DNA of 64,000 nt, from NCBI GenBank assembly GCA_035249305.1, contig DATFGQ010000056.1, positions 62,001 to 126,000 on the forward strand, read 5' to 3'. Each line of letters opens with the position of its first letter. Positions within the stretch are counted from its first letter, which is position 1. A program made the position numbers and the translations under genes. Under the pieces are notes generated by a model, which was not told where the DNA came from, made no database searches, and worked only from the letters and a program-made list of their open reading frames with translations. Shown piece by piece: positions 9,456 through 18,130 of the stretch. Origin of the DNA: DASUNP01 sp035249305. Lineage in GTDB: Bacteria; Acidobacteriota; Blastocatellia; UBA7656.

Positions 9456-10439
9456 ATGGTCGAAATAGGTTACGCGATTTCAAGCGAAGAGCACGCGCCT
9501 TCGGATCTGGTCGAGAATGCCCGCTTGGCCGAAGAGACGGGCTTCAGCTTCGCCCTGATCTCGGACCACTTTCACCCCTGGATAGACCGCCAGGGGCACA
9601 GCCCCTTTGTCTGGGGCGTGATCGGCGGCATCAGCCAGGCGACCGAGCGGCTGAGGCTCGGAACGGGCGTCACCTGCCCTATGATTCGCATACACCCGGC
9701 CATAATCGCGCAAGCGGCTGCGACGGCCGCGGCGATGATGCCGGGCCGATTCTTCCTCGGCGTAGGGACCGGCGAAAACCTCAACGAGCACATCTTCGGC
9801 GACCAGTGGCCTATGCACGAAGTAAGGATGGAGATGCTCGAAGAGGCCGTTGAAGTGATAAGGCTTTTGTGGCAGGGCGGGACCCAGAGCCACCGGGGCG
9901 ATTACTACACGGTAGAAAACGCTCGGATATACACGCTGCCTGACGAGCTGCCGCCCATCTACGTAGCGGCGAGCGGGCCTAAGTCGGCATCGGCGGCGGG
10001 CCGCATAGGCGACGGCTTGATCGGCGTCTCGCCTGAAAAGGAGGTCGTCGAGAAGTTTCAAGAAGCAGGCGGGGCATCAAAGCCGCGCTACGGCCAGCTT
10101 ACGGTCTGCTACGCGCGGAAGGAAGAGGACGCAAAGCGGACTGCGTTCGAGTGGTGGCCCAACGCGGCGGTTACGGGCGAGCTGTCGCAAGAGCTAAAGA
10201 CGCCTGCCCACTTCGAGCAGGCGGCGAAGATGGTGGAGGAGGACGACGTGGCCGAGGTGGTGCTTTGCAAACCTGACCCGGCCGAGCACATAAAGAAGAT
10301 CAACGAGTTCATAGACGCGGGCTACGACCACGTTTACATACACCAGGTCGGGCCTGACCAGGAGAGCTTCTTCAAGTTTTATAAAGAAGAGGTGCTGCCC
10401 GAATTCGCCGGCGCATCGCGCAAACAATCGGCGAAATGA
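9456..10439 (+). CDS. LLM-class F420-dependent oxidoreductase (G6PDH-like subfamily)
   Basis: 327 aa TIM-barrel enzyme of the bacterial luciferase-like superfamily. The N-terminal IGYAISSEEHAPSDL, the ISDHFHPW segment, the GVGTGENLNEH loop and IYVAASGPKSA (phosphate-binding region) resemble the F420-dependent glucose-6-phosphate dehydrogenase-like subfamily more than FMN monooxygenases. The expected reaction is hydride transfer to or from coenzyme F420; the substrate is unknown. Its presence implies the organism makes or imports F420, but no F420 biosynthesis gene is in this window. A Shine-Dalgarno (AAGGA) lies 10 bases upstream. It is followed by a dispersed palindromic element. Confidence 0.82.
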   Translation: MVEIGYAISSEEHAPSDLVENARLAEETGFSFALISDHFHPWIDRQGHSPFVWGVIGGISQATERLRLGTGVTCPMIRIHPAIIAQAAATAAAMMPGRFFLGVGTGENLNEHIFGDQWPMHEVRMEMLEEAVEVIRLLWQGGTQSHRGDYYTVENARIYTLPDELPPIYVAASGPKSASAAGRIGDGLIGVSPEKEVVEKFQEAGGASKPRYGQLTVCYARKEEDAKRTAFEWWPNAAVTGELSQELKTPAHFEQAAKMVEEDDVAEVVLCKPDPAEHIKKINEFIDAGYDHVYIHQVGPDQESFFKFYKEEVLPEFAGASRKQSAK

Positions 10440-10446
10440 AAAGCAC

Positions 10447-10542
10447 TGTAGGGGCGGGGCTTGTCCCCGCCCGGCGGCGCGTTAGCGCCGTACGTCATCG
10501 CGCTTACGCGCGGTCCGGGCAGCCACAAGGGCTGCCCCTACA
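10447..10542. repeat. Dispersed ~96-bp palindromic element, copy 1
   Basis: The element is bounded by TGTAGGGGC and its inverted complement GCCCCTACA. The left arm folds locally (GCGGGGCTTGTCCCCGC), as does the right (GCAGCCACAAGGGCTGC, imperfectly), with two small internal hairpins around TACGTCATC. The same architecture recurs at 36435-36530 and 57330-57426. It is intergenic and just follows the LLM gene stop. Confidence 0.85.
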
Positions 10543-10593
10543 ATTTTGCTCACATTTTGCTTACCTTGACGGCCCGCCGTGGTTTTGTTAGTT

Positions 10594-10622
10594 TTGACTC
10601 TCTTCTGGAGCAGTGATAATCT
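10594..10622 (+). promoter_or_regulatory. Candidate promoter for the BMC-H / aldehyde dehydrogenase pair
   Basis: TTGACT (10594-10599) and TAATCT (10617-10622) are 17 bases apart, 58 bases upstream of the BMC-H start. This is an inspection match to a housekeeping promoter; the preceding repeat element could also affect transcription. Confidence 0.35.
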
Positions 10623-10679
10623 TGCCAAAACTCGCGATCAGAGCTTCAGTTAAATCGCTAAGACGGAGGGACGTTTGAT

Positions 10680-11072
10680 ATGGCTATGGAAGCGCTCGGC
10701 ATGATAGAGACGAAGGGATTTGTGGGGGCGGTCGAAGCGGCCGACGCGATGGTGAAGGCCGCCAATGTCGTGCTTGTCGGTCGCGAGTACATCGGGGCGG
10801 GTTACGTGACGGTCCTTGTGCGCGGCGACGTAGGCGCGGTCAAGGCTGCGACTGACGCGGGGGCGGCGGCCGCTCGCCGCGTCGGAGAGCTCGTGAGCGT
10901 TCACGTCATACCGCGCCCACACAGGGAGCTCGAACAGGTTCTGGAAGCCAACGGGCTGATGAACGGCGGCCACCAGCTTTCGGGCGGCGAGTCGCGGGGC
11001 CAGCTCACGGCCGGGACTGCCGAAGACGGGAAGCGCTCTATTAACTCGTCGAATAAAGATCGCGCGAAATGA
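10680..11072 (+). CDS. BMC-H microcompartment shell protein
   Basis: 130 aa with one BMC domain at residues 1-90. It has ALGMIETKGFVGAVEAADAMVKAA at the start (partly quoted), the central GAGYVTVLVRGDVGAVKAATDAG and the terminal VHVIPRPH, all typical of PduA/EutM/CcmK hexamers that tile shell facets. A 40-residue polar tail follows the domain, longer than in many BMC-H proteins. GGAGGG lies 9 bases upstream of the ATG. It precedes an acylating aldehyde dehydrogenase, the usual core enzyme of metabolosomes. No pentamer (BMC-P), trimer (BMC-T), PduL or signature enzyme gene is nearby. This is therefore either a satellite of a main locus elsewhere or a minimal set. Confidence 0.93.
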   Translation: MAMEALGMIETKGFVGAVEAADAMVKAANVVLVGREYIGAGYVTVLVRGDVGAVKAATDAGAAAARRVGELVSVHVIPRPHRELEQVLEANGLMNGGHQLSGGESRGQLTAGTAEDGKRSINSSNKDRAK

Positions 11073-11073
11073 T

Positions 11074-11158
11074 TTCAGTTTCTAGTCTTTGGTTTCTGGT
11101 TTCTGGTTAACTCCACTAGAAATCACAAACCAGAAACTAGAAACTAGAAACTAGAAAC
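11074..11158. repeat. Heptamer-based inverted repeat (CTAGAAA / TTTCTGG family)
   Basis: Almost the whole gap between the BMC-H stop and the aldehyde dehydrogenase ATG is one imperfect inverted repeat. The left arm carries TTTCTAG/TTTCTGG units. The right arm carries tandem 7-bp AGAAACT units (three copies plus a partial one) and ends in AGAAAC directly before the ATG. It leaves no recognisable Shine-Dalgarno for the next gene. Confidence 0.85.
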
Positions 11159-12907
11159 ATGAGTTCCGACAAAGACCAACAGTCCGTAGAGCAGGCCCGC
11201 GAGCTGGTCGAGCGCGCGTGGCAGGCGCAGAAGGCTCTCGCCAATTTTTCTCAGGAGAAGATAGACGAGATAGTCACTGCTATGGCGCGCGTCGCCCTCG
11301 AAGAGAGCTATCGCCTGGGCGAGATGGCGCACCTTGAGACGGGCTACGGCATCGCCGCTGACAAGGCTACGAAGAACAGGTTCTCGGCCGAGCAGATTTA
11401 CAACTTCATACGCCCGCTCAAGACTGTAGGCGTCGTAAAACAGACCGACAGCATCATCGAGGTCGCCTCTCCGCGCGGCGTGGTCGCGGCGATCATACCT
11501 TCGACAAACCCTACGTCGACGGCGATATTCAAGATCCTGATAGCGATAAAGGCGCGCGACGCGGTCGTCTTGAGCCCGCACCCGTCGGCCACCAACTGCA
11601 TAAACGAGACGGCGCGAGTGATGCGCGCGGCGGGCGAAGCGGCGGGGCTGCCTCAGGGGGCGATCGGCTGCATGTCTATCGCCACCATCGAAGGGACGCA
11701 GGAGCTGATGAAGCACCGCCGCACGGCCTTAATACTGGCCACGGGCGGGATAGGGCTCGTGCGCGCGGCATACTCTTCGGGCAAGCCCGCTTTTGGCGTC
11801 GGGCCTGGGAACGTGCCCGCGATGATAGAGCGGTCGGCCAACGTCACGAAGGCGGTCAAAGACATACTGACCGGGAAGTGTTTCGACAACGGCACGATCT
11901 GTTCTTCGGAGCAGGCCGTCGTGGTCGAGCGCGCGGTCGACTCAAGCGTGCGCGAGCGGTTCGCGGCCGAGGGCGCGTACTTTCTCGACAAGGAGAGACA
12001 ACAAGCCCTGGCGCGCGTCGTGGCGACGAGCACGAACACGCTCAATGCGAAGATCGTCGGCAAGAGCCCGAAAGTGATCGCGGAGATGGCGGGCATCACA
12101 ATCCCCGAAAACACGCGCGCCATAATGTGCGAGCTCGAAGGCGTCGGCCGCGATTTTCCGCTCTCGATGGAGAAGCTCTCGCCGATATTAGCTTATTACG
12201 TAGTCGATAGCCTTGAAGAAGGCTGCGAGCGGTGCGCGCAGGTCTTGAGGTACGGCGGCATGGGGCACACGGCCTCCGTGCACACCGAAAGCCGCGACGC
12301 CGCGCGCGAGTACGGCGTCAGGATGCCCGTGTCGCGCGTCGTGGTGAATAGCCCCTCGACGCACGGCGCGATAGGGTTCACTACGGACCTTGAGCCTTCG
12401 ATGACGCTCGGGTGCGGGTCGTGGGGAGGCAACGTCACTTCCGACAACATCTCGCCTCGCCACCTGGTCGACATAAAGCGAATAGCGTTCGAAACTAAAC
12501 CTATCAACCGCGCCGCCCGAGAGGCGACAGCGCGAGAGGCGGCCCCGCCGCCTACGATCGACCGCGCGGCAATCGCCGCGATGGTCGACCGCTTCCTGGC
12601 AGACCGCAGGGTCAACGTCGCGCCGCCCCAGCCTACTCCCCCCGCGCCCGAGCCGCCGCCCGCCGCACAGGCGCAGCCCGCAAGCCCGTGGGCAGCAACC
12701 AGTCAGGCGAGTTCGCCTGCTCCTATTCAGCCGCCTCAGCCGCCGCCCGCCGCTCAGACGAACGGACACGTCTACGACTTCGTCTGCGAGGACGACGTAA
12801 AGCGGGCCATCGCCGCGCGCGAGAAGATCTACATCAACGGCAAGACTATCATCACGCCCGCCGCGCGCGAGCTCGGCGAGGCGCGCGAAGTCTTCGCAAA
12901 GGTCTAG
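11159..12907 (+). CDS. CoA-acylating aldehyde dehydrogenase (EutE/PduP-like) with C-terminal tail domain
   Basis: 582 aa. Residues 1-470 are an acylating aldehyde dehydrogenase: SPRGVVAAIIPSTNPTS near 102, GPGNVPA near 222, and the catalytic Cys248 in NGTICSSEQ. Such enzymes oxidise acetaldehyde or propionaldehyde to acyl-CoA inside metabolosomes. A Pro/Ala/Gln-rich linker spans about 486-534. The last 48 residues (VYDFVCEDDVKRAI, then IITPAARELGEAREVF) resemble the short TPxARxL module found at the ends of other microcompartment cargo proteins. I infer a docking or encapsulation tail. The start is fixed by the fold, yet no Shine-Dalgarno precedes it; the ATG abuts an inverted repeat. Confidence 0.9.
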   Translation: MSSDKDQQSVEQARELVERAWQAQKALANFSQEKIDEIVTAMARVALEESYRLGEMAHLETGYGIAADKATKNRFSAEQIYNFIRPLKTVGVVKQTDSIIEVASPRGVVAAIIPSTNPTSTAIFKILIAIKARDAVVLSPHPSATNCINETARVMRAAGEAAGLPQGAIGCMSIATIEGTQELMKHRRTALILATGGIGLVRAAYSSGKPAFGVGPGNVPAMIERSANVTKAVKDILTGKCFDNGTICSSEQAVVVERAVDSSVRERFAAEGAYFLDKERQQALARVVATSTNTLNAKIVGKSPKVIAEMAGITIPENTRAIMCELEGVGRDFPLSMEKLSPILAYYVVDSLEEGCERCAQVLRYGGMGHTASVHTESRDAAREYGVRMPVSRVVVNSPSTHGAIGFTTDLEPSMTLGCGSWGGNVTSDNISPRHLVDIKRIAFETKPINRAAREATAREAAPPPTIDRAAIAAMVDRFLADRRVNVAPPQPTPPAPEPPPAAQAQPASPWAATSQASSPAPIQPPQPPPAAQTNGHVYDFVCEDDVKRAIAAREKIYINGKTIITPAARELGEAREVFAKV

Positions 12908-12922
12908 CATAATAAAAAGAGG

Positions 12923-14074
12923 TCAATGCGACTTGTCGAGGCGCGGCTCCTCCATCTCTTCATTAGCGGCGTATTCAAGATCACGGTCCCCTGTCACCTC
13001 GTCCCAGTCATAACCGAGGTGGTAGGCGAAGCGCGACAACTGCTGCTCCCACTCCCCGCGCTCGGCCTGGTAAATCGCCCAGCCCTTCGCGATGTCGGGC
13101 TCCGTCTTGATCCCCACCGCATCCAGGCGGCGGAGCGTCTGCTCGAAGCGGGTCCTCCAACGGATTATCTCTTCAGGGAGCGTCTCTTGTGACTCATCAC
13201 CGTCGCTGACAAGATCGAGGTGGGTCGATAGCTCGTTTAGAACGTGGAGCGCCGTCGACTCCATCGTGAGCACCGCCGGGTGATCGTTGAGGTCCGAGTA
13301 TTCGCGCTGGTCGAGACAGGACTTGATAACCGCGCATATTTCGAGCGAGAGGAAGAGCACGCGCGGCATCCCCTTGTAGACCTGGGCGGGGTGAAAATAG
13401 TGTATGATCGGGTGCTCGACGTGCGACTCCAGGATCTCCTGCAAATCGCGCGCGGCGGTCCTGAGCGTCGCAGACAGCCCCGACAGGCGGCCCGCTACGA
13501 AATGGTGTCTGATGAACCCCACCACGTCCGCGCCGCCTTCCGCGCTGTGGTAAAGCGAGAGCGCGATGGCGCGCTTACGCTCCAGCGCGCTGTAGACGAC
13601 TATCAGGTAGGTGACGGCGAGCGATATCAAGCCGAAGCCCGACACGGCCTCTATGATGGCGACTATCTTCATCTCGGGCGCGCGGGGCGATATGTCGCCG
13701 AAGCCGACCGTGGTGAGCGTTGTGCCGCTGAAGTAGACCGAGTCGACGAAACGTGAGCCCGTCCCCTCGCCTGCGAAGTTAAACTTGTCGGGCATGCCTG
13801 GGAAGTAAATCAGCGCGTACCCGATAATGACGAGCACTATCGAGACGCCTACGAGCAGCGGCATGAGAACGGGGCCGATGGAGTTCAGCAGCTTGTGGCG
13901 GCGCGAGCGCGACAGCCTGAAGGCCACGCCGCGGACCGCGCGCCAGATGGTGCGGTAGACCAGCTCGCTTACGGGCCCGCTCCTGCCCCGCGCCTGGAGT
14001 ATCGTCAGGTAGATGTCGTCGATGACAAAGAAAAGAAGCACCGCACCCAGGATCGTAAAGAACGCCGTTTCCAT
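12923..14074 (-). CDS. Two-pore-helix type K+ channel protein
   Basis: 383 aa. There is an N-terminal hydrophobic span at 1-28. The channel core has helices near 68-92 and 136-163 flanking a pore loop, with the K+ selectivity filter TVGFGD at 122-127. The remaining 220 residues are soluble and mostly helical, with no RCK/TrkA-N Rossmann motif that I can see. The filter makes K+ permeation very likely; gating is unknown. It converges with the aldehyde dehydrogenase gene, 15 bases apart, and no strong terminator is visible in that gap. Confidence 0.85.
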   Translation of the reverse strand: METAFFTILGAVLLFFVIDDIYLTILQARGRSGPVSELVYRTIWRAVRGVAFRLSRSRRHKLLNSIGPVLMPLLVGVSIVLVIIGYALIYFPGMPDKFNFAGEGTGSRFVDSVYFSGTTLTTVGFGDISPRAPEMKIVAIIEAVSGFGLISLAVTYLIVVYSALERKRAIALSLYHSAEGGADVVGFIRHHFVAGRLSGLSATLRTAARDLQEILESHVEHPIIHYFHPAQVYKGMPRVLFLSLEICAVIKSCLDQREYSDLNDHPAVLTMESTALHVLNELSTHLDLVSDGDESQETLPEEIIRWRTRFEQTLRRLDAVGIKTEPDIAKGWAIYQAERGEWEQQLSRFAYHLGYDWDEVTGDRDLEYAANEEMEEPRLDKSH

Positions 14075-14252
14075 TGAGTCAAGATTAAGGCAAAGGCTCG
14101 CCAGCTAACAAACTAAAATGCCCTCGAACCGGCGCGGAGCTTTCTAGTTGACCTGTGGGTTAAAGCGTGAGAAGCTGTCGCTTGTATATTCCTCGCCGGC
14201 CATTCTTTGGCGAAGCATTCACCGGCAGTAAATCAGACAAACGAGGTAAGAG

Positions 14253-15221
14253 ATGATAAGGACTATCGTGCTCAACCGCGAGTCCAGGACTTTTAAGGAG
14301 ATTGCAGACCCCGACGAGATCAGCCACCTCTGCACAGAAGCGCCTAACATCATCTGGGTCGATGTCGCGGACCCCACGGGCGAGGACTTCCACGAGCTTG
14401 CAAAGGAGTTCGGCTTTCACCCGCTGTCGATTGAAGACTGCCGCAACGAGCACCAGCGGCCCAAGGTCGAGGAGTTTCAAGGGTACTACTTCATAGTACT
14501 CTACGAAGCAGAGCTGATAATGGGCCGCCACCTTGAGCTGAGAGAGCTGAACATCTTCCTCGGCAAGAACTACCTGGTCACAGTCCACAGCCAGCCGATA
14601 CGCGCGATAGAGACAGCCGAGCGGCTGTGGCGCGAGTGGAAAGACCTGGCCGAGCGCGGGACGGGCCTTCTCGCCTACCTGATGATTGACGTAATAGTCG
14701 ACGATTACATGCCGCTGTTGGACGCGCTGTCCGACCGTATGGACGATCTCGAAGACCAGATATTCGTCGACTTTCAGCCCGCGGCGCTCGAAGAGATATT
14801 CCGCATAAAAAAAGAGCTGCTCTTTTTGCGGAGGTCCGTCACGCCGCTGCGCGATGTCTTTAACACGTTGCTTCGCCGCGAGCAGCCGATCTTTTCGCGC
14901 GAGACGCACGTCTATTTTCAAGACGTGTTCGACCACCTGATCCGCGTGGCCGACACGATCGACACGCTGCGCGACATGTTGAGCGCGACTATGGACGCCT
15001 ACCTGTCGGTCTCCGGCAACCGCATGAACACGATCATGAAGCGGCTGACCTCTATCTCGACCATACTGATGTCGGTAACGCTGGTCGCGGGGATATACGG
15101 CATGAACTTCGAGTACATGCCCGAGCTGAAATGGAAATACGGCTACGTCGGGACGCTGCTTTCGATGGTCGTCATCGGCGTGGCTATTTATTATTATTTT
15201 CGCAGGATCAAGTGGCTATGA
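14253..15221 (+). CDS. corA: CorA-family magnesium/divalent cation transporter
   Basis: 322 aa. An alpha/beta N-terminal domain and a long helix precede two C-terminal membrane spans. The family signature GMN is at 283-285 (VAGIYGMNFEYMPELKWKYG), followed by the last helix and a basic tail (YYYFRRIKW). CorA forms pentameric Mg2+ channels in the inner membrane. Its stop overlaps the start of the next gene by the ATGA arrangement. No M-box-like leader was recognised in the 178-bp upstream gap. Confidence 0.95.
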   Translation: MIRTIVLNRESRTFKEIADPDEISHLCTEAPNIIWVDVADPTGEDFHELAKEFGFHPLSIEDCRNEHQRPKVEEFQGYYFIVLYEAELIMGRHLELRELNIFLGKNYLVTVHSQPIRAIETAERLWREWKDLAERGTGLLAYLMIDVIVDDYMPLLDALSDRMDDLEDQIFVDFQPAALEEIFRIKKELLFLRRSVTPLRDVFNTLLRREQPIFSRETHVYFQDVFDHLIRVADTIDTLRDMLSATMDAYLSVSGNRMNTIMKRLTSISTILMSVTLVAGIYGMNFEYMPELKWKYGYVGTLLSMVVIGVAIYYYFRRIKWL

Positions 15222-15568
15222 AACATTCCAGGATCGATAAGAGCTTACGGCGACTCCGGCGGCGGCGCGACGACCCCGAGAAGACTCGCGCCTACACGCC
15301 GGGCGAAATACACCGCCTGGCCCACGAGAGCGCTAAGAGCGTCGGGGTGATAAGGCCCGACACGGGGGACCTGAGCCTGCCCGCCGGGCTTGACGACATA
15401 GGCGAAGGCCAGCAGACGGACCACCCAGGCCGCGTCGTGCTTATCATCGTCATTATCGCCATGTTCTGGATAGGACTGATCACCTACTTCGTCGCACAGA
15501 TGCCGGACGCCAAAGAGGCGCAACAGAATCTGATCGACGGGCGCGACAAGAGCGACGCGAACAGGTGA
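15218..15568 (+). CDS. Small single-pass membrane protein coupled to corA
   Basis: 116 aa from the ATG at 15218, which overlaps the corA TGA (ATGA) and so is probably translationally coupled. A very basic N terminus (KSLRRLRRRRDD) is followed by a polar region and one membrane span near residues 74-93 (VVLIIVIIAMFWIGLITYF). The longer frame from 15131 lies inside corA and is not needed. No family is recognised; a CorA accessory role is only suggested by the overlap. Confidence 0.7.
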   Translation: MKHSRIDKSLRRLRRRRDDPEKTRAYTPGEIHRLAHESAKSVGVIRPDTGDLSLPAGLDDIGEGQQTDHPGRVVLIIVIIAMFWIGLITYFVAQMPDAKEAQQNLIDGRDKSDANR

Positions 15569-15615
15569 GCGAGAGGTAAGGTTTGTTACGATTTCAAAGC
15601 CGCGTTAAATGACGG

Positions 15616-16647
15616 TCACTGGTTGCGGGATTCGCCCTCGCGCGGCGCCGTGTAGCCGTTACGCGTGCGCGCGACCAGCCGCCGGCTGCCTGCGTTGACG
15701 TTGACTTTGACGGCCCGGAACGTGCCATCCTTTTTCGAGTTCGTTGGGTAATAGCCTATCGAATACTGCGTGCGAAGGTCGCTCGAAATCTGCTGCGCGA
15801 TCGCGTGGACTTCCGTGAGCTCTTTGGGGAAGAAAGCCTTGCCGCCCGTCTCCTCCGCGAGCTGTTTGAGGAGGTTTTCAGCCTTCTCCTTGTCGCTCTT
15901 GCCGAAGACCCATGCCCCGTCTTTCGACAGGTCATTCGTAAACCCGATCAGGTAGATCTGAACGTCAGTCTCGCGCAGGTGATTGACCACCTCGTTGAAC
16001 TTGTAGTAGCTGTCCTTGTCGATCCCGTCCGTCACGATAACGACGGCCTTGCGGCGGTTGCGCCCTTCTTTGCTGGCGTAGTCCGCGCCCAGGTAGAGCG
16101 CGTCGAGCATGGCTGTCTGCTTAGAGGCGATCAAGCCCTGTAGCGTGTCTACGACGTCGCCTATGTTGGTGGTGAACTCTTCGAGAAGCTCCGGCTGGTC
16201 TTTGAACTCAAGCACGGCGACCTCGTCGCCCTGGCGGCTCTCCTTGACCAGGCTCGAAGAGGCCTTGATTACGGTATCGAGCTTTGCGCGCATCGAGCCC
16301 GAAGTGTCTATGGCGAGCACCATCGAGACTTCTACCTGATCGCGGCTGAAGAACTCGATCTTCTGGGGTATCTTGTCCTCAAGCACCTGAAACTGATCCT
16401 GCTTGAGGTCCATGGCTGGGCGGTTCGACGGGTCGACGACCGTCACGTCAAGGATCACAAGGTTCGTGTCCAGCTTTATAGGGTCTTCTCTATCCTGCGG
16501 TTCGGGCTCCGACCTGTTGGTCTTCGGCAACTGGGGCTTGGTTTGGCTCTGGCTTTGAGCGAGGCCGAAGCTCGTGCCGCCGATAAACAAGGAGAAGGCC
16601 AGGACCGGAACAAGGACTGCTTTAATTCTACCCGCCACAGATTTCAT
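15616..16647 (-). CDS. Secreted VWA-domain protein (acidobacterial type), paralog 1
   Basis: 343 aa. The signal peptide ends near AQSQSQ. A beta-rich segment (NLVILDVTVVDPSNRPAMDL) precedes a von Willebrand A domain with the MIDAS motif DTSGSM and later ALYLGADYA and VIVTDGIDKDS. The layout matches the VWFA-related domain family abundant in Acidobacteriota. Function is unknown; metal-dependent protein binding in the periplasm or outside the cell is expected. It shares layout and C-terminal RTQYSIGYYPTN with the neighbouring gene at 16813, so the two are tandem paralogs. Confidence 0.85.
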   Translation of the reverse strand: MKSVAGRIKAVLVPVLAFSLFIGGTSFGLAQSQSQTKPQLPKTNRSEPEPQDREDPIKLDTNLVILDVTVVDPSNRPAMDLKQDQFQVLEDKIPQKIEFFSRDQVEVSMVLAIDTSGSMRAKLDTVIKASSSLVKESRQGDEVAVLEFKDQPELLEEFTTNIGDVVDTLQGLIASKQTAMLDALYLGADYASKEGRNRRKAVVIVTDGIDKDSYYKFNEVVNHLRETDVQIYLIGFTNDLSKDGAWVFGKSDKEKAENLLKQLAEETGGKAFFPKELTEVHAIAQQISSDLRTQYSIGYYPTNSKKDGTFRAVKVNVNAGSRRLVARTRNGYTAPREGESRNQ

Positions 16648-16812
16648 ACTAAAATTCTACTCCGCACCGATGGATTTGAAAACTGTCAAGGGGCGGAAAG
16701 AGCCGTCCGCTCATCCACGCCATAATCTGGGATGCCAAACGTGTGGCCCCTCGTTGCCGAGAGAATGGGCAAGCGGGCGGGGTGTTGCGACTTTTTTCTG
16801 CCGGGCTGGAGC

Positions 16813-17889
16813 TTAGTTTTCCTGCAAAACTTTCTTGAACGACTGATACCCTTCCTTGTAGGAGAGCGACAACCGGCCGAGCCCTTTGGGCGGGTTGACC
16901 TTGACCTGGACCTTATGCCACTTGGCCTGGCTCGTCACGTCGGACGGGTAAAACCCTATCGAGTACTGGTGGCGAAGCTCTAAGGCTATGCGCGTACAGA
17001 TCTCGACAAGCTCGGGCTCGTTGTAGGCGTTGGGGAAGAAGGCGCGCCCGCCCGTCATACGGGTTATCTCTTCGAGTATCGAGCGGCCGAAGCCCGAGAG
17101 CGAGTCTGTGGCCGGGTCGGTTATGCCGATGGCGTAGACCTGCACGTCGGCCTCCTTGACGCGGTTGCGAAGCTCTTTGTAGGTGTAGCGGCTGTTGTTG
17201 TCCTGGCCGTCGGAGATCAGCAGAAGGGCTTTCTTATTGTGGCGGCCCTGCTGGACCTTCTCGACCGCGAGGTAGGCGGCGTCGTAAAGCGCCGTCGAGC
17301 CTTTCGGCTGGACGAACATCAGGTGGCTGGTGATCTGGTCGCCGGAAGGCGTGAAGTCCTGGACAAGCTTCGCGCGGTCGTTAAAGCCTATGAGGAAGAA
17401 GTCGTCGTCGTCGTGAGATGTTTCGATGAACCGCTTGAGCGCGCGGATCGAGCGGCCTATGCGCTCCTTCATAGAGCCCGACACGTCGTAGACGATGCCG
17501 AGCGAGACGGGCGCGTCCTCGTCCGAAAAATGGGCGATCTGCTGCTTGACCTTGTCGTCAAATACCTCGAAGTGGTCCTTGCCGAGCCCCGTCACGAACC
17601 TGTTGTAAGGGTCCGTCACCGAGATGATGACGTTGACGATCGCCGTGCTCAACTGCACGCGGTCCGTAGCCTGGTTCGTTTTCAGCGGCTTGACCTCGGC
17701 GGGCTTCGCCACCGCTTTCTCGTCGGCCGTCGTAGGCGCCGGGGCCGGCTCGCCGCTTTTGGCTTTTATCGGCTCTGGGCTCTGAGGCTGCGGCGCGGGC
17801 TTGTTGTTGTCTTGGGATGTGGCGCTGATCGGCGAGAAGGTGACGGCTGTCAGCAGAGCCAGGAAGGCGAAAGCTAATCTCTTCTTCAT
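16813..17889 (-). CDS. Secreted VWA-domain protein (acidobacterial type), paralog 2
   Basis: 358 aa. The signal peptide MKKRLAFAFLALLTAVTF is followed by a Pro/Lys/Ala-rich linker and then by the same two-part layout as the adjacent gene. The MIDAS motif is DVSGSM, with LLISDGQDNNS later and RHQYSIGFYPSD near the end. Same strand and 165 bases upstream of paralog 1, indicating a tandem duplication that has diverged considerably, especially in the linkers. Confidence 0.85.
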   Translation of the reverse strand: MKKRLAFAFLALLTAVTFSPISATSQDNNKPAPQPQSPEPIKAKSGEPAPAPTTADEKAVAKPAEVKPLKTNQATDRVQLSTAIVNVIISVTDPYNRFVTGLGKDHFEVFDDKVKQQIAHFSDEDAPVSLGIVYDVSGSMKERIGRSIRALKRFIETSHDDDDFFLIGFNDRAKLVQDFTPSGDQITSHLMFVQPKGSTALYDAAYLAVEKVQQGRHNKKALLLISDGQDNNSRYTYKELRNRVKEADVQVYAIGITDPATDSLSGFGRSILEEITRMTGGRAFFPNAYNEPELVEICTRIALELRHQYSIGFYPSDVTSQAKWHKVQVKVNPPKGLGRLSLSYKEGYQSFKKVLQEN

Positions 17890-18130
17890 GTCAATAACTC
17901 CCGGAGATCGCGTAGCCTTTAAGCAAGCGACCGCTCTGTGACGTCTTCAAAGCAGATTGACTAAGAACACGAGCCAGCAGCGCCGCTCTGATTATGATGA
18001 AGAAACAACTGCGAAGCTTGATCGAAACCTTGTGATGATCGGACGCAGTTTTGAATTCCCTCGCGCGCCCTACGGTTTCATTCTAACACAAATCCACTCA
18101 CTGGCAAGCGTGACCGAAGCTTCCGCGAGA

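Noticed and set aside
14075..14252. Magnesium riboswitch upstream of corA
   Set aside because: The 178-bp leader lacks the conserved M-box segments and shows no obvious terminator switch.
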